NCBI GenBank assembly: GCA_945906015.1
Contig: CAMDQV010000091.1
Coordinates: 1 to 7,677 of the forward strand
From: Pedobacter schmidteae
GTDB lineage: Bacteria > Bacteroidota > Bacteroidia > Sphingobacteriales > Sphingobacteriaceae
Length of the DNA stretch: 7,677 nt
Direction: 5' to 3'
Positions 1-6,447 of the stretch are shown here, piece after piece. The translations under genes were made by a program, and so were the position numbers. Below the pieces are notes generated by a model, which searched no databases, was not told the DNA's origin, and saw nothing but the letters and a program-made list of their open reading frames with translations. Position 1 is the first letter of the stretch, and every line of letters starts with the position of its first letter.

Positions 1-2
1 AT

Positions 3-1226
3 TACATCTGGATATTCGCAGCATTAATCATTGGTACTGTTTTAGGTACCATCGCTGCAAAAAAGGTAAAGATGACCGCTATGCCAGAAATGGTTAGTTT
101 ATTTAATGGAATGGGTGGTGCCTGTGCTGCATTAATTTCAATAGTAGAATTCGATCACCTTAATCATCAAATTCAGCTAGGTGGACCAGTTAACAGTGGA
201 ACACTTTTGATCATTTTTGCTGGTTTGATCATTGGAACAATTTCATTTGCCGGTAGTATGGTTGCCTGGGCAAAATTGAATGGAAGAATTAAGGATTTTG
301 CATTCAATGGTCAGCATATTATGAACCTTGTCATTTTTGCTGTAATCATCTGTCTTTCAGCTTACCTGATCATATCAGGTGATCCTGCAGCGGGGTCATT
401 GTTCTATTTGGTTTTTGTATTGTCAATTATTTATGGATTATTCTTTGTTTTGCCTATCGGCGGTGCAGACATGCCGGTTGTTATATCTTTGTTAAATTCA
501 TTTACAGGGGTTGCAGCAGCCTTTGGAGGATTTTTATATGATAATCCAGTGATGCTTACTGGTGGTATTTTAGTAGGTTCGGCTGGTACAATCTTAACCA
601 TACTCATGTGTAAAGCAATGAACCGACCATTGAGTAATGTTTTGATTGGCTCATTTGGTGGTTCTTCATCAGCATCTGCAAGTAAAGATCAGGGAGCCTA
701 TAAAGAAATAAGTATCAGTGATTCAGCAGTTGTAATGAGCTATGCAAAAAAAGTCATGATTGTTCCAGGATATGGTTTGGCCGTTGCTCAGGCTCAGCAT
801 GTATGCCATGAACTTGAAAAATTACTTTCTGATAAAGGTGTTGAAGTTAATTATGCAATCCATCCTGTTGCAGGTCGTATGCCTGGGCATATGAATGTAC
901 TTCTTGCCGAAGCAGATGTAGATTATGCCCGATTGTTGGAAATGGAACATGCAAATGAAGAATTTCCTCAAACAGATGTGGTTTTGGTACTTGGAGCAAA
1001 TGATGTTGTTAATCCTGCAGCCAAAACAGACCCGGGATCTCCAATTTATGGAATGCCGGTTCTTGATGTTGAACTGTCAAAATTGGTTATTATAAATAAA
1101 AGGAGTATGAATCCTGGGTATGCAGGTATTGAAAATGAGCTCTTTTTCCAACCTAAATCTTCTATGTTGTTTGGAGATGCAAAATCAGTACTTCAAAAAT
1201 TAGTAGCAGAAATTAAAACACTCTAG
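3..1226 (+). CDS. pntB: NAD(P) transhydrogenase subunit beta, 5'-truncated by window edge
   Basis: PntB is the membrane and NADP(H)-binding subunit of proton-translocating transhydrogenase, which uses the proton gradient to transfer hydride from NADH to NADP+ at the inner membrane. The reading frame is open from base 3, so the ATG at 72 is internal. 407 codons are visible, against about 460 residues in E. coli PntB, so roughly 55 N-terminal residues are missing. Numbering visible codons from 1, the first ~220 are hydrophobic helices of domain II, including AMPEMVSLFNGMGGA near 26-40 and GADMPVVISLLNSFTG near 154-169. A short linker follows, then the soluble NADP(H) domain III: VPGYGLAVAQAQH (~254), HPVAGRMPGHMNVLLAEA (~287), GANDVVNP (~331) and KRSMNPGYAG (~366). 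These match PntB almost residue for residue. The partner subunit gene(s), pntA or split pntAA/pntAB, would be expected just upstream, outside the window. No frameshift or missing motif is seen. Confidence 0.97.
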   Translation, partial: YIWIFAALIIGTVLGTIAAKKVKMTAMPEMVSLFNGMGGACAALISIVEFDHLNHQIQLGGPVNSGTLLIIFAGLIIGTISFAGSMVAWAKLNGRIKDFAFNGQHIMNLVIFAVIICLSAYLIISGDPAAGSLFYLVFVLSIIYGLFFVLPIGGADMPVVISLLNSFTGVAAAFGGFLYDNPVMLTGGILVGSAGTILTILMCKAMNRPLSNVLIGSFGGSSSASASKDQGAYKEISISDSAVVMSYAKKVMIVPGYGLAVAQAQHVCHELEKLLSDKGVEVNYAIHPVAGRMPGHMNVLLAEADVDYARLLEMEHANEEFPQTDVVLVLGANDVVNPAAKTDPGSPIYGMPVLDVELSKLVIINKRSMNPGYAGIENELFFQPKSSMLFGDAKSVLQKLVAEIKTL

Positions 1227-1233
1227 ATAAGGT

Positions 1234-1261
1234 GAAAGCTTAAAGGGGAAAGCTGAAAGGG
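1234..1261. repeat. 14-bp imperfect tandem duplication after pntB
   Basis: GAAAGCTTAAAGGG is followed directly by GAAAGCTGAAAGGG, identical at 13 of 14 positions, starting 7 bases after the pntB stop. A partial third unit (GAAATGGCTG) may follow. It is purine-rich with no strong self-complementarity beyond AAGCTT. No role is evident; it could be slippage product or a remnant of a dispersed intergenic repeat. Confidence 0.75.
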
Positions 1262-1282
1262 AAATGGCTGTTTTTGAAACAT

Positions 1283-1316
1283 AACTATGGTTATTTTATA
1301 GTTTAGTTTTATTTTT
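1283..1316 (+). terminator. weak candidate terminator of pntB
   Basis: AACTAT (1283-1288) can pair with ATAGTT (1298-1303) across a 9-base loop, and a T-rich tract follows (TTAGTTTTATTTTT). The stem is entirely AT-rich apart from one G-C pair, so it is a weak hairpin. It is the only U-tailed structure seen between pntB and the convergent rnpB. Confidence 0.3.
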
Positions 1317-1336
1317 CACGTTCTGTAAAATCTTTG

Positions 1337-1355
1337 AATTCCTTTTTAAGGAATT
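1337..1355. repeat. perfect 8-bp inverted repeat downstream of rnpB and pntB
   Basis: AATTCCTT (1337-1344), a TTT spacer, then AAGGAATT (1348-1355) form a perfect short hairpin. It lies between the convergent pntB and rnpB, about 6 bases past the U-run that ends rnpB. Neither strand has a proper U-run directly after the stem, so terminator function is uncertain. It may be a back-up transcription stop or an RNA 3'-end stabiliser. Confidence 0.5.
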
Positions 1356-1360
1356 AAGGT

Positions 1361-1369
1361 AAAAAAAAA
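1361..1369 (-). terminator. U-run ending rnpB
   Basis: Nine consecutive T residues on the - strand directly follow the 3' strand of helix P1 (GGCTTGC). No local hairpin precedes them. The only stem that could act with this U-run is the long-range P1 helix, so P1 closure may double as the terminator stem. The small inverted repeat a few bases further on is an alternative. Confidence 0.5.
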
Positions 1370-1744
1370 GCAAGCCTGTAAGCCGGGTTCTGTTTCCCGA
1401 TAAATCGGAAATTCTATCATTTATCTAGCCATACAATTGCTTATATGATCTAACGACCTACCCATTCCGGATAATGTCGCATCTGCGACATAAGGAAACG
1501 AGCAGCTTCGCTTCCGGAACCTATTTGGTCTTTCAACTCCTGGGGTTTACCGTACCTTATGTCGCCATAAAATACTGTGAGCTCTTACCTCACATTTTCA
1601 CCTTTACCCACCTAAGCAGGAAGTTTATTTTCTGTGGCACTTTCCGTCTCCATTTTCATGAAGCCTTCCTGTTAGGAAGCAGAATGCTCTGTGTTGCCCG
1701 GACTTTCCTCCTTGATTTGCATCACGGCGATAGAACAGCTTGCT
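1365..1744 (-). ncRNA. rnpB: RNase P RNA, bacterial class A
   Basis: This is the catalytic RNA of ribonuclease P, which removes 5' leaders from pre-tRNAs. Hallmarks read on the - strand: GGAGGAAAGTCCGGGC (1711 to 1696, the universal 5' P4 core), GGTAAACCCC and AGACCAAATAGG in the middle, GGGTAGG (1463 to 1457, the region that contacts the tRNA CCA end), and ACAGAACCCGGCTTACAG (1393 to 1376, the 3' P4 core). P1 forms from GCAAGCT at the 5' end with GGCTTGC at the 3' end. P2 forms from 1729-1736 with 1411-1418. A 10-bp hairpin capped by a GCGA tetraloop around 1551-1574 fits P14. P3 is very short, and an extra hairpin at 1393-1411 fits P19. The roughly 375-380 nt length is normal. The 3' end runs into nine U residues. 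The exact ends are inferred from P1, the promoter and the U-run. Open frames here are not coding. Confidence 0.97.
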
Positions 1745-1747
1745 TTT

Positions 1748-1755
1748 CAAAGATA
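1748..1755 (-). promoter_or_regulatory. rnpB promoter, Bacteroidota -7 element
   Basis: TATCTTTG on the - strand matches the Bacteroidota -7 consensus TAnnTTTG exactly. It predicts a start near 1743-1744, which is where the 5' strand of RNase P helix P1 begins. The box starts 2 bases past the peptidase stop codon (1757-1759), so the -33 region falls inside the last codons of that gene. No clear TTTG -33 element is visible there. Confidence 0.7.
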
Positions 1756-1756
1756 G

Positions 1757-2683
1757 CTATTTTGTTTTTAAGGAATTTGTGGTATTTGCCTTAATCTTAA
1801 TAAGTTCCTTGTCAATCTTGATAATACTCCTCAATATGGCAATAGATGCCGAATGAAAGAAGTGCTGATTGATACTTGCAAATTTATCGGTGGGCTTATG
1901 GTAATCATCATGATCTTCGACCCCGAAATAAATAAAAGGTATATTTTCTTTTGCAAAAGGACCCTGATCGCTTTGCATGGTCCAGTCATCCTTACCCGAA
2001 TCAGGAATATCATGTCCAAAAAGAATATTTATACCCGTATTATCATCTGCATCTTCAATGATCTCTTTTAAAATTGGTGTTTTATAAGTTCCAACAGCAT
2101 AAAGCTCTGACTTGTCATTATGAGAAACCATATCCATATTAACATTCATAATAATTGATTTTCTGGATATTACAGGTTCTTTTAAAAAGGCATATGCTCC
2201 TTGAAGCCCCATTTCTTCAGCATCAAAGGCGATAAACAACAAGGTATTACGGGGTTTATGGATTTTGAAATATTCTGCAATTCCTATTAAAACGGATACT
2301 CCTGAGGCATTATCATCTGCTCCATTATATATCATAGAATTAGTGACTCCTAAATGATCATAATGTGCTGAAATTACAATTACATCATCTGTTTTGCCCT
2401 TTACAAACCCAATCAGATTGGTTCCATTGATAAGCTCTGACTTCCTGTTTTTAAAACTAAATGGATGTCTGTACTTATCCTGAAATGATTTTAAACCAGC
2501 CTCAATAAACCGTGCAGAGATATATTCTGCAGCGGCCTTATTGCCTTCTGTCCCAGTTTTTCTGCCAGCAAACAGATCTGATGATAGAGTTTCTATATCT
2601 TTCAGTAAGCTAGATCGGTCTATATCTTGTGCATTTGCACAAAAAACTGAAAGTAATGCTAAGGTTAGTATTAGTTTTTTCAA
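1757..2683 (-). CDS. exported M28-family zinc metallopeptidase
   Basis: This 308-residue protein is a co-catalytic di-zinc aminopeptidase-like enzyme of peptidase family M28, probably cleaving peptides outside the cytoplasm. Residues 1-18 form a Sec signal peptide (KK, a hydrophobic stretch, then ANA|Q). C15 is not in a valid lipobox, so it is unlikely to be a lipoprotein. All expected metal and catalytic residues are present: H107 in SAHYDH, D123 in GADDNASG, E156 (general base) and E157 in DAEEMG, D184 in NMDM, and H262 in DYHKPTD. The catalytic domain fills about residues 88-290 without an inserted PA domain. The start is TTG: an in-frame TGA lies three codons upstream and no ATG is near, while the signal peptide fits this start exactly. 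It follows smc by 43 bases on the same strand with no clear promoter between, so co-transcription is likely. Substrate is unknown; some M28 members are glutaminyl cyclases, but those motifs are not clear here. Confidence 0.92.
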   Translation of the reverse strand: MKKLILTLALLSVFCANAQDIDRSSLLKDIETLSSDLFAGRKTGTEGNKAAAEYISARFIEAGLKSFQDKYRHPFSFKNRKSELINGTNLIGFVKGKTDDVIVISAHYDHLGVTNSMIYNGADDNASGVSVLIGIAEYFKIHKPRNTLLFIAFDAEEMGLQGAYAFLKEPVISRKSIIMNVNMDMVSHNDKSELYAVGTYKTPILKEIIEDADDNTGINILFGHDIPDSGKDDWTMQSDQGPFAKENIPFIYFGVEDHDDYHKPTDKFASINQHFFHSASIAILRSIIKIDKELIKIKANTTNSLKTK

Positions 2684-2726
2684 ATTGGTTAATCAGATGA
2701 TGAATTTGAGATGGTCAGTTTATAAA

Positions 2727-5700
2727 TTAAGCGACCTCGCGGGTGTCAACTGCAACAACTCTTGATACCCCTTGTTCGGCCATTGTAACACCATAAATAA
2801 TGTCTGTACTTGCAATTGTTCTCTTATTATGAGAAACTATAATAAATTGTGAACGATCTGAAAACTCACGAATGATATTATTGAACTTGTCGATATTGGT
2901 ATCATCAAGAGGAGCATCAACCTCATCAAATATACAGAATGGGGCAGGTTTCAATAAATATAACGAAAATAATATCGCTGTGGCGGTCAGTGTTTTTTCA
3001 CCTCCTGATAATTGATTGATGGAAAGTGGTCTTTTACCTTTTGGCCTTGCTATGATATCAATGTCAGATTCTAAAGGATTTGAAGGGTCGGCTAAAAGCA
3101 GATCACAACTGTCTTCATCATTAAATAGTGACCGAAAAACCTCAATAAAATGTTTTCTGACATTAATAAAAGCATCCATAAACTTTTCTTTTGCGGTATC
3201 ATCTATTTCTTTAATGGTTTGTAATAAAGATGCTTTTGCTTCTGAAAGATCTTTTTTCTGTGTTTGAATAAAAGTATAACGTTCATTCATCTCCTGATAG
3301 GCTTCCATAGCCATAGGATTAATAGCTCCAAATTCATCCAGTTGCCTTTTGAGCCGTTCTGTTTTTTCACGCAAATCTGCTTCATTTTCTGATCCTGTTT
3401 CTGTGCTTATTTCATCATCTAGCAGATCTGAAATGTCAATTGAAAATTCAACCGATAAACGCTCTTTTAATGCATTTAACTCTAGTTTAATTGCTGTTTT
3501 CTGATCCTTTAACTCATTATTGATCAAGTCTGACTGATCTTTATTACGACGAAGTACACTTATATTTTCTTCAAACTCAGTGATCTTTCCTCTAGAGGCA
3601 TAATAAACTTGTTCTGAATCTTTTAACGCATTTTCAAACTCTTCCTTTTGTACATACATCGCAATCAGATCCTCATCAGAATGATCAGCATAAAGTAAGG
3701 CTTCTTTTATGCTTAAATCTGTTTTTTCAATTTCTAGCTGATTCAATTCTATTCTGCTTTCAAGAGAACGCTGCTGACTTTCACGGTATTCAAGGTCTTT
3801 TTCAATTCCTGAAACTTTATTCTGCTGCTGATGAAACCGTATATTTTCCTGATTGTAAAATCCCGATTTTATGTTCAGCGAATCAGAAAGTTCATTATAT
3901 TCTTGCTGATCATTGAGCAAGTTCAATTGCTTAATTTTCAAACTATTCTTCAATTCCAATAATAGGGGTTCAGAAGCTACTAATTCATTACTGATACTTG
4001 AAATTTTAAGCTCAATATCTTGTTTTCTATTCAGACTGTTTTCAATAAATGCTAGATATTGTTCTTGTTTTGTCTTAACTGAAGTGAACTCATTTGCTAA
4101 TCTGTTAATTTCTAACTGTGATACTTGTAAATTTTCTTTCTGGGATGATTCCTGCAGATTCTTTAGTTTTTCATCTTTAAATGAAATAGCATTTTTTAAT
4201 TTTATGATACCTGATTCTGTGCTGCTAATCTCTTTGCTGAGCTTTTCCAGATTTTTAGCACGTCCTATTCGTTTACCTTCAAATAATCCAACAGAGCCTC
4301 CCGCCATGCCTATCCGAGTTTTAGAGAACATGCCTGATTTACTCAGAATGACATAGTGCTCTTTTGGCAATGCCGACTTAATTTCCTGTTCGTCACCTGA
4401 TTCAAGGAGATAAACATTGTATAAAAGTATTTCGCATAGCGGGCGGTATTTGGAGTCGGTATCAATGATATCTAATGCTGAAATCAGGTTCTGATTGGTT
4501 AATTTGTCTGAATTTCGTTTAGATATTTTATTGAGTGCACCCAGAATAAAGAAATTTGCACGCCCTCTTGATGAATCATTTAACAATTTAATAGCTTGTA
4601 TTGCTTCCGTTTGTGTTTCAACAACATAATGGTTCATTACTGGTTCAAGATAGTTCTCTATGGCTATCCTATATTCCTCTCTACAAAACAAAATATCCGA
4701 AAATAGGGGAGCTTGCTTAGCCCAGCTCGTGTTTTTTTTCAGAAAACGGATGGATTCAGGGAATCCCTCCAGATTATCAACCATCGATTTGGTGAGGTTA
4801 TATTCGTTTTGCTTAGCGTCAAGTTTTCGACTCTCCTGATTCAGTGATTCATTAATTTCTTTTAAATGATCAGTACTCCGCTGAATTTGTCTGTTTATTT
4901 CATCATCCAGCACTTTATTTTGATTGAATTCTTCTTGCTTGCTTTTCAGCTTTCCATCAATCTCATCAATCACTTTATTAAACTCATTCAGTTCTGTTTC
5001 TTTGGAGCGGGTATCCTCCATATTGCGGCTACTTTCCTGATAAAGAGCATCTTTCTGAATATGAAGGATAGCAATATCCTTTTCAAGTTTATATACCTGA
5101 TTCTGAAGTACGTTATTTTCGTTGCTGAATAGATCTAGATCAGACTTAGATTTTTGTTGCTTAGTTCTAAGTTCAGTAATCTCAAGATGCTGGAAAGATG
5201 TACTATTTCTGATTTTTTCAAGAATTTCGCTCTCCTGAAGATGCTCTTCATTCAATCGTTTCTGATTATAAAATATATGATTTAATTGATTTTTGTCTTT
5301 TTCCAATTCATCATTAAGCCTGTTTTTTTTATCCTCCAGGAACCTTAATTGTTCAATTTTTAGTTTCTTATCACTCTCATAGTTACGAATCTTGGCAATA
5401 AATTCGTTGCTTGCTTTTTGTTGAACTGAAAGATTTTTTTCGAGGTTTAAATTTTCCAATTTTTGCTGCTGTAATACTGCCTCAAGGTTATTTATTGAAG
5501 AGCTAATTTCGGTATTGCTCAGTGATTGTTGTTGTTCTTTATCTTCAAGTCTGGAAAGAGCTTCCCTAAAGCTAATTATTCGGAACGAAGCCAAGATCAT
5601 ACTAAGACTTTTATACTGCTCTTTTAATTTAAAATAGCGCTCAGCTTTTTTAGCTTGATTTTCAAGAGTTTTAAGGTTTTTATCAATTTCAAAAAGCAAA

Positions 5701-6278
5701 TCTTCAACTCGGCTCAAATCTGCCTCTGTATCTTTGAGCTTGCTAAATGTTTGTTTTTTTCGAAGTTTATATTTAGATATTCCGGAGGCCTCTTCAAATA
5801 ATGCACGTCTTGAATTGTCTTTATTGGCAATGATCTCATCGATCATTTTAAGTTCAATGATAGAGTAAGAGTCTGATCCAATTCCAGTATCCAGAAAAAG
5901 GTCTATAATGTCTTTCAAACGACATTGAACGTCATTTAGCCTATATTCACTTTCGCCAGAGCGATACAGCTTTCGGGTAATGGTTACCTTTGTAAAATCT
6001 GTTGGGAGTATATTTTTTGTGTTATCAAAGGTTAGAGAAACCTCTGCAAGGTTAGAAGGTTTACGTGTTTTTGTTCCATTGAAAATAATATTTTCCATCT
6101 TTTCAGAACGAAGCATACGTGTGCTCTGTTCTCCGAGAACCCATCGAATTGAATCAACAACATTTGACTTTCCACAACCATTTGGTCCAACAATAGCAGT
6201 CACACCTTCATTGAAGTTGATTGTTATTTTATCGCCAAAGCTTTTAAAACCTTTTATTTCGAGTTGAGTAAGCTGCAT
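2727..6278 (-). CDS. smc: chromosome segregation ATPase SMC
   Basis: SMC forms a ring-shaped dimer that, with ScpA and ScpB, loads on DNA and extrudes loops to organise and separate sister chromosomes. From the ATG at 6278 the protein is 1183 residues, the usual bacterial length. In order: N-terminal head with MQLTQLEIKGFKSF and Walker A GPNGCGKSN at 31-39; coiled coil from about 160 to 500; hinge about 503-675, ending in the glycine motif GGSVGLFEGKRIGR; returning coiled coil to about 1020, with the FGAINP motif at 983; C-terminal head with signature LSGGEKTLTA at 1090, Walker B FCIFDEVDAPLDD (D1118, E1119) and FIIVSHNKRT. A TTG ten codons upstream (6308) is open in frame, but the ATG begins exactly at the conserved N-terminus and has an A-rich leader, so I chose ATG. 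Walker A has Cys where Ser is most common, and the usual IIxQG after the head motif reads IIELK. No scpA or scpB is nearby. Confidence 0.98.
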   Translation of the reverse strand: MQLTQLEIKGFKSFGDKITINFNEGVTAIVGPNGCGKSNVVDSIRWVLGEQSTRMLRSEKMENIIFNGTKTRKPSNLAEVSLTFDNTKNILPTDFTKVTITRKLYRSGESEYRLNDVQCRLKDIIDLFLDTGIGSDSYSIIELKMIDEIIANKDNSRRALFEEASGISKYKLRKKQTFSKLKDTEADLSRVEDLLFEIDKNLKTLENQAKKAERYFKLKEQYKSLSMILASFRIISFREALSRLEDKEQQQSLSNTEISSSINNLEAVLQQQKLENLNLEKNLSVQQKASNEFIAKIRNYESDKKLKIEQLRFLEDKKNRLNDELEKDKNQLNHIFYNQKRLNEEHLQESEILEKIRNSTSFQHLEITELRTKQQKSKSDLDLFSNENNVLQNQVYKLEKDIAILHIQKDALYQESSRNMEDTRSKETELNEFNKVIDEIDGKLKSKQEEFNQNKVLDDEINRQIQRSTDHLKEINESLNQESRKLDAKQNEYNLTKSMVDNLEGFPESIRFLKKNTSWAKQAPLFSDILFCREEYRIAIENYLEPVMNHYVVETQTEAIQAIKLLNDSSRGRANFFILGALNKISKRNSDKLTNQNLISALDIIDTDSKYRPLCEILLYNVYLLESGDEQEIKSALPKEHYVILSKSGMFSKTRIGMAGGSVGLFEGKRIGRAKNLEKLSKEISSTESGIIKLKNAISFKDEKLKNLQESSQKENLQVSQLEINRLANEFTSVKTKQEQYLAFIENSLNRKQDIELKISSISNELVASEPLLLELKNSLKIKQLNLLNDQQEYNELSDSLNIKSGFYNQENIRFHQQQNKVSGIEKDLEYRESQQRSLESRIELNQLEIEKTDLSIKEALLYADHSDEDLIAMYVQKEEFENALKDSEQVYYASRGKITEFEENISVLRRNKDQSDLINNELKDQKTAIKLELNALKERLSVEFSIDISDLLDDEISTETGSENEADLREKTERLKRQLDEFGAINPMAMEAYQEMNERYTFIQTQKKDLSEAKASLLQTIKEIDDTAKEKFMDAFINVRKHFIEVFRSLFNDEDSCDLLLADPSNPLESDIDIIARPKGKRPLSINQLSGGEKTLTATAILFSLYLLKPAPFCIFDEVDAPLDDTNIDKFNNIIREFSDRSQFIIVSHNKRTIASTDIIYGVTMAEQGVSRVVAVDTREVA

Positions 6279-6341
6279 TTTATTTGTTTCGCAAGATGCG
6301 AATCTCAATTATATTTTGAAGTGCCAATTTAAGAAATAATA

Positions 6342-6371
6342 CAAACCTATGTAATTTTTTAGCTCATGAAA
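6342..6371 (-). promoter_or_regulatory. smc promoter, Bacteroidota type
   Basis: TAGGTTTG (- strand, 6349 to 6342) exactly fits the -7 consensus TAnnTTTG. Eighteen bases upstream lies TTTC (6371 to 6368), a 3-of-4 match to the -33 TTTG element. The predicted start near 6337 gives a leader of about 60 bases to the smc ATG. The transcript probably continues through the peptidase gene. Confidence 0.6.
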
Positions 6372-6447
6372 TCATAAATGTTTTTTTTGGCTTGTAAAAT
6401 GTTAATTTAGAAGAGAAATTTAATACTAATAAATTAAACATAAAATA

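Noticed and set aside
1326..1336. AATCTTTG on the + strand resembling a -7 promoter box
   Set aside because: It lacks the leading T of the consensus and would only drive antisense RNA into rnpB, and no -33 partner is seen.
1474..1794. A 106-codon + strand open frame
   Set aside because: It is antisense to RNase P RNA and the end of the peptidase. The RNA signatures on the other strand explain the conservation and openness, and the translation looks like no protein family.
3016..6267. Several + strand open frames of 83-147 codons antisense to smc
   Set aside because: They lie wholly inside the SMC coding region, in frames opened by codon bias of coiled-coil sequence. Their translations are Phe/Ser/Leu-rich with no domain character.
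6283..6318. TTTG followed by TATATTTTG as a possible promoter for the aldo/keto reductase
   Set aside because: The spacing is about 23 bases or more and the -7 element has the wrong length. It would give a leader of about 125 bases. TAATTTAG at 6403-6410 is no better, so the reductase promoter is left unassigned.
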